Source: Acidimicrobiales bacterium (GTDB lineage: Bacteria > Actinomycetota > Acidimicrobiia > Acidimicrobiales > Poriferisodaliceae). Taken from it: 5,750 bases of DNA. Where the stretch lies: the NCBI GenBank assembly GCA_020631315.1, contig JAHDHM010000104.1, positions 1 to 5,750 on the forward strand. The letters are read 5' to 3'. Both the position numbers and the translations under genes were made by a program. The notes below the pieces were generated by a model. It did not search any database, was not told the DNA's origin, and worked only from the letters and a program-made list of their open reading frames with translations. The number at the start of each line of letters is the position of its first letter. Position 1 is the stretch's first letter. Of the stretch, positions 1 to 5,553 are shown piece after piece.

Positions 1-31
1 GGACGGGGCTCAGCTGAGCGACGGGCAACTC

Positions 32-1048
32 TCAGCGAGGGTGCTCTCGACGCAGCATTGTCACCGGCCGCATCGGGGCCCGAGCCGCGACAGCCAGCCC
101 ACGTCCGATCGGCTCGACGAGACGCGGCTGCCGAACGAGCCCGACCCGTGCGAAGTAGAGCCACGAGGCGACACCGACGGCGAGCATCACCGCGGTGACG
201 GCGATCCATCCCCAGGGCCGGCCAGCGGCAGGCAGGTTCTCGGTGTTCATGCCGTACCAGCCGGCGATGAGCGTCATCGGCAGCACGATCGCGGCGTAGA
301 CCGTCAGGAGGTTCGCAGCGCGTCCTTGGCGTTCGGCGACCGCACCCCGATAGGTGTCGAGCGTGTCGCTGAGGAGCTGCCGAGATGTCGCCAGTGATGC
401 GACGACCTGGCTGTGTACGTCGAATGCGTCGACGAGCTGTCGGCGCGCTCCGTCGTTGAGGTGCGGGCTGTCGAGACGAGCCAGTTGCTGCAGCATGCGG
501 AGCTGCGGCGTGAGCATCTTCCGGATGGTGGCCTCCTCACGCCTGAGGAGTTGGATCTCGGCGAGTACGTAGGGGGCTGCGTTGAGTGCGTCGTCGCGGA
601 GCAGGTCGACCTGGGCTTCCAGCTCGTCGGCCACGGTCAGGAAACGGCGGCCGATGGCTTCACACAGGTGACCGAACACCTCCGGCGGCCCGTCGTTCGA
701 GAGTTGGGGATGTCGCCCGATGGACTTCCACAGCCAGTCGAGACCGAGTACCGGCTCGGAGTGGAGTGTGATCAGCTCAGTCGAGGAGACGAAGCAGTCG
801 ATCTCGACCGTGTCGAGTCGTTCGCCGTCATGGGTGACGCTGTGGAGGACGGCGAAGAGATGGCGGTCGGCGTCGTCGAACTTCGGGAGCTGCTCGACAT
901 CCAGGACGTCCTCGACCGCTGAGGCATCGAGCTGATGCGTCGTCGTCAGCTCCGCGAGGTCCGTGTCGGAACCCGAGGGCACGTCGACCCACGTGCCGGT
1001 GGGGCCGATCTGTTGGGAACGTGATGGCGCCGTGCCTGACTCGTCCAT
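32..1048 (-). CDS. corA: CorA-family magnesium/divalent cation channel
   Basis: The 338-residue protein is a CorA-type channel, a family that forms homopentamers in the inner membrane and passes Mg2+ (sometimes Co2+ or Ni2+). The signature GMN motif is at residues 266-268, within WYGMNTENLP, straight after the first membrane helix (about 247-264, with the family-like LPMTLIAG stretch). A second helix lies at about 280-300. The preceding 240 residues form the acidic, helix-rich cytoplasmic domain, including a long charged helix from about 130 to 245. The length is normal for the family. A basic tail of about 38 residues follows the second helix; many CorA proteins end soon after it. No clear Shine-Dalgarno precedes the ATG, but a -10-like GATAGT ends 6 bases upstream, so the message may be leaderless. 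The family call is firm; the transported ion is not shown by sequence. Confidence 0.93.
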   Translation of the reverse strand: MDESGTAPSRSQQIGPTGTWVDVPSGSDTDLAELTTTHQLDASAVEDVLDVEQLPKFDDADRHLFAVLHSVTHDGERLDTVEIDCFVSSTELITLHSEPVLGLDWLWKSIGRHPQLSNDGPPEVFGHLCEAIGRRFLTVADELEAQVDLLRDDALNAAPYVLAEIQLLRREEATIRKMLTPQLRMLQQLARLDSPHLNDGARRQLVDAFDVHSQVVASLATSRQLLSDTLDTYRGAVAERQGRAANLLTVYAAIVLPMTLIAGWYGMNTENLPAAGRPWGWIAVTAVMLAVGVASWLYFARVGLVRQPRLVEPIGRGLAVAARAPMRPVTMLRREHPR

Positions 1049-1054
1049 GCGACA

Positions 1055-1060
1055 ACTATC
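1055..1060 (-). promoter_or_regulatory. Possible -10 element of corA (leaderless arrangement)
   Basis: On the minus strand the hexamer GATAGT matches TATAAT at four of six positions and ends 6 bases before the corA ATG. That spacing would start transcription at or next to the start codon, as in leaderless actinobacterial messages. No good -35 hexamer lies at 16-18 bases. This is weak evidence, supported mainly by the absence of a Shine-Dalgarno. Confidence 0.3.
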
Positions 1061-1143
1061 CCATCGGCAACGGTGTCCGTCGGCGCACCGCCGGATCGCC
1101 GTCGGAGCGTCAGTCGCACCATCGCATGCGCGAAGCTCGGACC

Positions 1144-1575
1144 ATGGAGATCTCGTCGACGTCAGTGGCCGACCATCTCGCGGCGGTGGCCGACGACGAT
1201 CCTGAGTTCGTCGAACTGGTCGGTCTCGTCGCGGATGCGATGCCGGGTCGCCGGCACGAGCTGTGGGAGGGCGTCTTCTGGGGCGGTACCGAGCAGACGA
1301 TCGTCGGCATCGGTGCGATCGAGCAACCGCGCCCGAAGGGTCAGTCGGTGCGTTGGTTCCTGGTGGGGGTCGCTCGTCAGCAACGTCATCTCTCCGTGTA
1401 GGTGAACGCGGCCGAAGACGGCGCCTACCTCAGCAAGAACTTCGCCGATCGGCTCGGGAAGGTGAAGGTCGGTTCGGCGAACATCGCCATCACCCGGCTC
1501 GACCGCCTCGACCGCGACGGATTCGAAGCCATGCTGCGACGCGCCGACGAGCTCACACCGCCCGACGTCGACTGA
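1144..1575 (+). pseudogene. DUF1801-family small protein, interrupted by an in-frame TAG
   Basis: The frame from the ATG at 1144 encodes 85 residues, meets TAG at 1399-1401 (codon 86), then continues in the same frame for 57 sense codons to TGA at 1573-1575. Both parts look like one DUF1801 (YdhG-like) domain. The first part carries WFLVGVARQQRHLSV. The second carries LGKVKVGSANIAITRL, which resembles the conserved C-terminal half of that family (a LGK.K.G.....I.RL pattern). The position of the stop corresponds to a tyrosine commonly seen in the L-x-Y strand, so TAC to TAG is the simplest change. Codon use after the stop is still GC-rich and gene-like, which suggests a recent mutation, a sequencing error or read-through. 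The biochemical role of DUF1801 proteins is poorly defined. The start is chosen for a typical N-terminus (MEISSTSVADHL); an in-frame ATG at 1126 is an alternative, and neither has a strong ribosome site. Confidence 0.8.
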
Positions 1576-1584
1576 CGGCCATGG

Positions 1585-2292
1585 TCACGCCAGCTGTCGA
1601 TCGATCGCTCGGTACAGCGCCGTGTCCGAGGCGACCACCGGCACGCCGGCCGCCGTCTCCAGCCGTTCGGCGGCGAGCGCCGTGCGCGCACCTGCCCCGC
1701 TGACCACGACGGCGTCGACGAGCCGCCCGTCGGGGGCAGTGCGAACCGCAGCGATGTTGGCTTCGATCATCTCGGGAGTCGGTGCCCAGTGCGTCGGGTC
1801 GTCAGCCGACAAGGTGCCCTCGACCAGGCCCGCACCGACCAGCGACGCAGCTGCGGCGACGTCGAACCCGAGTCGCGTCAACAGCGCCGACCACTCCCGG
1901 AGCCACACGTCGTCGTAGTACGTCGCTGCCAGGCCGAGTCGGGCGGCGCCGAGTTCGGCCAGCTGGTCGATCACGCCCGACACGGCGCTGACGACCGGAA
2001 CCCCGCAGGCACTGCTGATGCGCTCGTTGCGGTCGTGTGGGCGACCACCGTCGGGGACGCCGGCCCAACCGAACGGCGTGCCGGTGATGGCGACGATGTC
2101 GGCGCCGCGGGCGACGAGCTCCGTGGCGGCATCGGTCAACGGGCGTTCGAACTCGGCGATCTCCTCGAGCGTCCACCCGAAGTCGGTGCCGTCGAGGGTC
2201 GTCCCGATCGTGGCGTGGCCGGACAGTGCTGCGTACTCGGCGGGGCTCGGATCGTCCCAGTCGGGTGGCCCGATGAAGCCGACGGTGCTCAT
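1585..2292 (-). CDS. Arylmalonate decarboxylase / maleate isomerase-like protein lacking the catalytic cysteine
   Basis: The 235-residue protein matches the size and architecture of the arylmalonate decarboxylase / maleate cis-trans isomerase branch of the Asp/Glu racemase superfamily (two similar Rossmann-like halves, cytosolic). Family-like segments are the N-terminal GFIGPP (5-10), the first active-site loop ITGTPFG (69-75), LAATYYDDV (121-129, like LATAYIDDV of Bordetella arylmalonate decarboxylase as I recall it), and VVVSGAG (196-201) followed by GVPVVASD (216-223). In arylmalonate decarboxylase the second loop reads SCGG with the catalytic Cys; here it is S198-G199-A200-G201. The first loop has Gly71, as in the decarboxylase, where the racemases carry Cys. 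The only cysteine, C96, lies in a different region, so neither usual catalytic position has one. Substrate and activity are unknown. The gene is the second of an operon, its ATG overlapping the stop of the regulator gene by 4 bases, so translation is probably coupled. Confidence 0.82.
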   Translation of the reverse strand: MSTVGFIGPPDWDDPSPAEYAALSGHATIGTTLDGTDFGWTLEEIAEFERPLTDAATELVARGADIVAITGTPFGWAGVPDGGRPHDRNERISSACGVPVVSAVSGVIDQLAELGAARLGLAATYYDDVWLREWSALLTRLGFDVAAAASLVGAGLVEGTLSADDPTHWAPTPEMIEANIAAVRTAPDGRLVDAVVVSGAGARTALAAERLETAAGVPVVASDTALYRAIDRQLA

Positions 2293-3356
2293 GGGCGCTC
2301 GGTGAGCACGACTCGCATGCGGGCGAGGTGATCGGCGATGTCAGCCCATCCGGACGGATCGATGTTGCGGGCGCGCCATCGGCGTGTGATCGGCCCGACC
2401 ATGAGTGCCCGGTAGTGATCGTCCCTGAGCAGGGGGTCTCGCAGTCGGTCGTGCTCGCGTTCGCGTCCAGCGACATCGTCGAGCAATCGCTCGATCACCG
2501 ACGGCCGTGGCTGGGTCGCCTTCATCACGTGGTCGAACAGCGCAGGGAACCTGTCGGCGCCGGCGACCATCCGCTGTGCCGCGTCGAGCAGCTCGTCGAT
2601 GGTGGTCACGTTGGCGAGCACGGTCTCGAACATGAGGTCGTCGACGGCGAGGCCGAGGTCGCCCATCGTGTGGCGGTCGTACATCCGGCTCATTCCGGAG
2701 CCGAGGCGCCGTGCGATGCGCCGTGCCGTCAGCGGCTGGCCATCGCCGAGGACGTCGAGCGCAGCGTCGAAGGTCGCGCGGTCGATGGTGAACCCGCTCA
2801 GCAGTTTCGACGGACGGTCCAGCCTCCGGCGGAGCTGGTCGACGAGGTCCCCCCGGTCGGGTGCGTGCTGTTCGTCGACGACTGTCGAACGTGCCGAAGC
2901 GGCGAGGACGTCGCGCATCCGCACGATCTCGTCGCTGTTCGCCCTGACCTCCTTGGCTCGCATGTAGCCGAGGCAACCGGCGAGATCGTCGAGGATCATC
3001 TGGGCCGTGAACGGATCGGGCTCGTCGATGAGCAGCTGGCTGAGCCGTGCCGACGGCCGCAAGTGCCCACGGTCGTAGTCGAGCAGGAGGACCTCGACGC
3101 CGGGCTGGGCCCTGCCGACGGCGCCGAGCTGCGCGATGGCCTCGTCGGGGTGGGTCGCGTCGATCTGGTCGGCGAGTGCGTCGACCACCAGACGTTCGGC
3201 TTCGATCAGCAGGCTGTCGCGTGAAGGGAAGTGGGTCGAGATCGTGCCGAGTGCCACACCGGCGCGCTCGCCGATGCGTCGGAGCGACGGCGTGTCGCCT
3301 TCTTCGTGTGTCAGCTCGATCGCCGCGTCGAGCACGCGTTGTCGGCTCGATTCCAT
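2289..3356 (-). CDS. Tandem (double) TetR-family transcriptional regulator
   Basis: The 355-residue protein is far longer than the usual TetR regulator of about 200 residues and appears to hold two TetR units. The first helix-turn-helix region is residues 1-55 (RVLDAAIEL, then RRIGERAGVALGTISTHFPS at 26-45). The second is about 193-245 (ATFDAALDVL, then RRIARRLGSGMSRMYDRH at 212-229). Each is followed by a helical ligand-domain-like segment, and the two share a similar stretch (ILDDLAG at 121-127, LLDDVAG at 291-297). The second recognition helix is more divergent. Mce3R of Mycobacterium tuberculosis is a known regulator with two TetR domains in one chain. The start at 3356 is chosen because AAGGGAGG lies 9 bases upstream and the protein then begins, as TetR proteins do, just before helix 1; an in-frame ATG at 3446 has no ribosome site. 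It probably regulates its own operon. The ligand is unknown. Confidence 0.88.
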   Translation of the reverse strand: MESSRQRVLDAAIELTHEEGDTPSLRRIGERAGVALGTISTHFPSRDSLLIEAERLVVDALADQIDATHPDEAIAQLGAVGRAQPGVEVLLLDYDRGHLRPSARLSQLLIDEPDPFTAQMILDDLAGCLGYMRAKEVRANSDEIVRMRDVLAASARSTVVDEQHAPDRGDLVDQLRRRLDRPSKLLSGFTIDRATFDAALDVLGDGQPLTARRIARRLGSGMSRMYDRHTMGDLGLAVDDLMFETVLANVTTIDELLDAAQRMVAGADRFPALFDHVMKATQPRPSVIERLLDDVAGREREHDRLRDPLLRDDHYRALMVGPITRRWRARNIDPSGWADIADHLARMRVVLTERP

Positions 3357-3365
3357 GCCGGTGCG

Positions 3366-3373
3366 CCTCCCTT
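3366..3373 (-). promoter_or_regulatory. Shine-Dalgarno of the double TetR gene
   Basis: On the minus strand AAGGGAGG sits 9 bases before the ATG at 3356. It is the best ribosome binding site in the window and decides the start against the longer in-frame option at 3446. Confidence 0.75.
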
Positions 3374-3387
3374 GGCCCACACATGCC

Positions 3388-3395
3388 TCACGTGA
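3388..3395. promoter_or_regulatory. Perfect palindrome TCACGTGA, candidate operator
   Basis: An 8-base perfect palindrome lies between the TetR gene's ribosome site and its likely promoter, a usual place for an autoregulatory operator. The palindrome is short and could be chance. A double TetR protein need not bind a symmetric site. Confidence 0.25.
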
Positions 3396-3431
3396 CGACT
3401 CTAGCGACCCTCTGTGGTCGTTTCGGTCAGC

Positions 3432-3445
3432 TGAATGTAAGTTCA
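3432..3445. promoter_or_regulatory. Inverted repeat TGAA-N6-TTCA over a possible -10 of the TetR operon
   Basis: The 14-base site reads TGAATGTAAGTTCA on the plus strand, with 4-base arms and two further matching centre bases. Read on the minus strand it contains TACATT (3434-3439), which fits the TAnnnT form of a -10 element and would give a leader of roughly 70 bases to the start at 3356. No good -35 hexamer was found. The local sequence is AT-richer than its surroundings. An operator over the -10 would suit a repressor, but this is inference. Confidence 0.25.
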
Positions 3446-3684
3446 TCTCTGTTGATGGTCTCTCACTCCCAGCCTAGACCTGTCACCTGTAGACGACGTG
3501 TACATCCTGAGTCACTGGACGAGATCGGCGTCGGCAGTGAGGCGCAGGCCAGATGAGTGTGCTCAGCGCTCATCGGTACCCGGCGGGGGCGGAGAGTGCG
3601 ATCTCATCACTCTCGGTGATCAACCGAGGCGGATCTCGTCACAGCAGCTCGGCTCCGCGGAACGCTCGCCGGCTCCGCAGTCCG

Positions 3685-3723
3685 AAAAGCACGAAGACCG
3701 GGGCGCGATGTGCCCCGGCCTTC
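3685..3723 (-). terminator. Rho-independent terminator after tRNA-Lys
   Basis: Read on the minus strand, a GC-rich stem (3698-3704 with 3712-3718, 7 pairs, loop of 7) is extended by 4 more pairs (3693-3696 with 3720-3723) across one mismatch. It is followed by GTGC and a TTTT run at 3685-3688. It starts 9 bases past the tRNA 3' end and separates the tRNA transcript from the TetR operon. Confidence 0.75.
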
Positions 3724-3731
3724 GAAGTGCG

Positions 3732-3805
3732 TACGCCCCCTGGGACTCGAACCCAGAACCTGCGGATTAAGAGTCCGATGCTCTAACCAGTTGAGCTAGA
3801 GGCGC
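3732..3805 (-). tRNA. tRNA-Lys (anticodon CTT)
   Basis: A complete cloverleaf folds on the minus strand. The acceptor GCGCCTC pairs with GGGGCGT (including G1-U72 and U6-G67 wobbles), and the D stem is GCTC/GAGC. The anticodon arm is TCGGA / CTCTTAA / TCCGC, with CTT at 3769-3771. The T arm is CTGGG-TTCGAGT-CCCAG and the discriminator is A73. The closing pair of the anticodon stem (27-43) is a U-C mismatch. CCA is not encoded, since CTT follows A73, so it must be added by nucleotidyltransferase. It decodes AAG, the dominant lysine codon in GC-rich genomes. Confidence 0.96.
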
Positions 3806-3818
3806 CTGCGGAGAGCAG

Positions 3819-3824
3819 ACGATA
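3819..3824 (-). promoter_or_regulatory. Possible -10 element of tRNA-Lys
   Basis: TATCGT on the minus strand fits the TAnnnT form and ends 13 bases upstream of the mature tRNA 5' end. No convincing -35 hexamer lies at the expected distance. Its placement is its main support. Confidence 0.35.
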
Positions 3825-3905
3825 GCGCCTCTCGTGACCGAGCGCACCACCGTTCTCGTGACATCGGGCAAGCCGTGCCCACACCGGGTCACGGTTCGGT
3901 CGAGG

Positions 3906-5321
3906 TCACGCGTCGGTCGAAGTCGCTGCTGGCCGACCGGTGAACAGCACGAGGAAGGTCGCGAACATCAAGGCGTACAGGACAGCCTGGGACCACCAGC
4001 TCGCGCGGATCGCGCTCAGGTAGTCCTCGCCGGGTGCTGCTTCGCCGACGAAGGCGACGGCGAGCGCGATGCCGAGTGCTGTGGCCAGCTGGAATCCTGT
4101 CGTTCGGCCGGCGCCGCCCATGCCGAAACGGTGCGGTGGGACATCGCGCATGGTCGCTCCGACCAACATGGCGAAGCTGCAGCCGGCGGACACACCGATG
4201 AGCAGCATGGCGGGCAGCATCGAGAACACGTAGTTCGGTTCGGTGTCCATGAACGCGATGAGCCACAGCGTGCCGGCGAGACCGGCGAGCGCGCCGACGA
4301 GCAGCACCGGCCGGTTGCCGTGTGTGTCGGCGAGACGGCCCGTGATGGGGCTGAGGATCGCCGACAACGCCGGTCCGGGTGCGATGGCGAACCCGGTGGC
4401 CAGAACGCTCCAACCCCAGGTCTCCTGGACGAACACCGGAAGTTGGGTGAGCCACCCGAAGAAGGCCATGACGAAGAACGTCGCACCCAGCAGGCCGACC
4501 CAGTACGACCGCAGCGACAGGAGCCCGAGATCGAACAACGGGGCGGGATGGCGCCGAGTGCGGACGACGAACGCCACGATCAGCGCAACGCCGACCGCGA
4601 TCGCCACGATGGAGCCGGCACCGAACCCGTCGCCTTCCCCGCCCTGGACGATGCCGAAGATGATCGCTCCGACGCCGATCGAGGCGAGGGGCACGCCGAT
4701 GAAGTCGACGCCGGTCGCCATGCCCTCGGCTCGGGACTCCTGGAGGTGGGTTCGCCCGGCGAACCATGCGACGAAGGCGACGGGCACGTTGATGAGGAAC
4801 ACCGACCGCCAGCCGAACCCGTCGACGAGGAGCGCGCCGACGGTCGGACCGACCGCTGCGGCAAGGCCGCCCATCGCACCCCAGATGCCGATCGCCATCT
4901 GGCGCCGCTCGATCGGAAACGCCGGGAGCAGCAGCGCCAACGCAGCGGGATAGAGAAGGGCGCCACCGATCGACTGGACCGTCCGGAACGCGAGGAGCAG
5001 CGCGACCGTGTTCGCGAGCCCGGTGCCGAGTGACGCGGCGCCGAACACCAGGAGTCCGATCTGGAACACCCGCTTGCGGCCGAAGCGGTCCGCCAACCAA
5101 CCCGCCGGCAGCAGCAACGAGGCAACACCGATGTTGTAGGCGGTGAAGATCCACGACAGGGTCGAGCGAGACGCATCGGGAAAAGCGTCGGAGATCTCAC
5201 CGAAGGCCAGCGAGATGATCGTGATCTCCAGGCTGACCATGAAGATCGAGACCGACGACAGCGCAAGCGTCCACCACGCCGACCTCGGGATCTCGGGGGC
5301 GCCGGCAGGAGCGTCGTTCAT
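3906..5321 (-). CDS. Major facilitator superfamily efflux transporter, DHA2 (14-helix) type
   Basis: The 471-residue integral membrane protein resembles the DHA2 drug:H+ antiporters, which export drugs, dyes or metabolites across the inner membrane using the proton gradient. After a short soluble N-terminus, helix 1 carries VSLEITIISLAFGEI (29-43), the counterpart of the family's LDxTIVNVALP motif. Motif A, GWLADRFGRKR, is at 74-84 between helices 2 and 3. RTVQSIGGALLYP (113-125) is the motif-B region. GPTVGALLV (158-166) is the antiporter motif C, followed by GFGWRSVFLINVP (168-180), typical of DHA2 proteins. A second, weaker motif-A-like segment, GRLADTHGNRP (328-338), marks the second half. 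The length fits 14 helices. The substrate cannot be told. No Shine-Dalgarno is visible before the ATG and no local regulator flanks the gene, so it looks monocistronic. It is separated from tRNA-His by a strong terminator. Confidence 0.93.
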   Translation of the reverse strand: MNDAPAGAPEIPRSAWWTLALSSVSIFMVSLEITIISLAFGEISDAFPDASRSTLSWIFTAYNIGVASLLLPAGWLADRFGRKRVFQIGLLVFGAASLGTGLANTVALLLAFRTVQSIGGALLYPAALALLLPAFPIERRQMAIGIWGAMGGLAAAVGPTVGALLVDGFGWRSVFLINVPVAFVAWFAGRTHLQESRAEGMATGVDFIGVPLASIGVGAIIFGIVQGGEGDGFGAGSIVAIAVGVALIVAFVVRTRRHPAPLFDLGLLSLRSYWVGLLGATFFVMAFFGWLTQLPVFVQETWGWSVLATGFAIAPGPALSAILSPITGRLADTHGNRPVLLVGALAGLAGTLWLIAFMDTEPNYVFSMLPAMLLIGVSAGCSFAMLVGATMRDVPPHRFGMGGAGRTTGFQLATALGIALAVAFVGEAAPGEDYLSAIRASWWSQAVLYALMFATFLVLFTGRPAATSTDA

Positions 5322-5388
5322 CGGCGCAGTCTGGCGGGGCGAGACGGCGATGCCCTCATCGGACCGCCGCCAGTCGGCTCAACGCCGG

Positions 5389-5430
5389 GAAAACGAGAAC
5401 GAGCGGCCCGCAGAAGCGGACCGCTCGTTC
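5389..5430 (-). terminator. Rho-independent terminator after tRNA-His
   Basis: On the minus strand a 10-pair perfect stem (5397-5406 with 5421-5430) continues, across one mismatch, into 4 more pairs (5408-5411 with 5416-5419) capped by a four-base loop. TCTCGTTTTCCC follows the stem, with the T run at 5390-5393. It begins 5 bases past the tRNA-His 3' end and should block read-through into the MFS gene. Confidence 0.8.
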
Positions 5431-5435
5431 AGGCG

Positions 5436-5510
5436 GGTAACCGACGGGATTCGAACCCGCGGCCTCCAGGGCCACAACCTGGCGCTCTAACCGACTGAGC
5501 TACGGCTACC
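5436..5510 (-). tRNA. tRNA-His (anticodon GTG), with encoded G-1
   Basis: A complete cloverleaf folds on the minus strand. The acceptor GTAGCCG pairs with CGGTTAC (one G-U), and the D stem is GCTC/GAGC. The anticodon arm is CCAGG / TTGTGGC / CCTGG, with GTG at 5473-5475. The T arm is GCGGG-TTCGAAT-CCCGT. An extra G at 5510 lies opposite discriminator C73 (5436), the identity pair of histidine tRNA, which supports the call independently of the anticodon. CCA is not encoded. Confidence 0.97.
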
Positions 5511-5521
5511 AAGGACTCGCC

Positions 5522-5550
5522 ATCTTAGCGGACGTTGCGTGCCGTGTTCC
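5522..5550 (-). promoter_or_regulatory. Possible promoter of tRNA-His
   Basis: On the minus strand TAAGAT (5522-5527) fits the -10 TAnnnT form and ends 11 bases before the tRNA 5' end. A weak -35-like GGAACA (5545-5550, three of six to TTGACA) lies 17 bases upstream. It sits in the 43-base gap between the tRNA and the upstream stop codon. The -10 is reasonable; the -35 is weak. Confidence 0.45.
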
Positions 5551-5553
5551 GAG

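Larger units (their letters stand above)
3374..3684. other. Non-coding stretch upstream of the TetR operon
   Basis: About 310 bases between the TetR ribosome site and the tRNA-Lys terminator show no convincing gene on either strand; open frames here read on into the tRNA gene and have no family resemblance. The left part (about 3376-3520) is AT-richer and probably holds the operon promoter. The middle holds two hairpin-capable repeats: 3552-3559 with 3567-3574 (8 pairs, one G-T, loop 7) and 3592-3598 with 3608-3614 (7 perfect pairs, loop 9). A third possible stem, ATCAC 3606-3610 with GTGAT 3616-3620, would compete with the second. The nonamer CGGCTCCGC occurs directly repeated at 3650-3658 and 3670-3678. 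None of these has a demonstrated role. Confidence 0.5.

Noticed and set aside
413..922. Plus-strand open frame of 169 codons opposite corA
   Set aside because: It is antisense to a convincing CorA gene with the GMN motif and has no recognisable domain of its own.
1576..1584. Shared terminator between the convergent DUF1801 and decarboxylase-like genes
   Set aside because: Only 9 bases separate the stops and no stem with a T run was found there.
2328..3224. Long plus-strand open frame (298 codons) opposite the TetR gene
   Set aside because: Its product is a Val/Glu/Asp/Arg-rich mixture with no family resemblance. It is the usual antisense shadow of a GC-rich gene, and the minus frame has clear TetR domains.
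3357..3446. Longer start for the TetR gene at 3446
   Set aside because: The ATG has no ribosome site. The added 30 residues are low-quality sequence before TetR helix 1, and a strong AAGGGAGG precedes the start at 3356.
3498..3786. Two plus-strand open frames reading across 3498-3786
   Set aside because: Both run into the tRNA-Lys gene and its terminator, and their products look like random GC-rich translation.
3873..3894. Hairpin just past the MFS stop as a terminator
   Set aside because: The stem (CCGTG/CACGG plus two inner pairs across a mismatch) is short and no T run follows it on the minus strand, so it is not supported as an intrinsic terminator.
3834..5033. Plus-strand open frame of 399 codons opposite the MFS gene
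   Set aside because: The product is very rich in Glu, Asp, Arg, His and Gln in repetitive order and lies antisense to a well-supported transporter. It also overlaps the tRNA-Lys promoter region.
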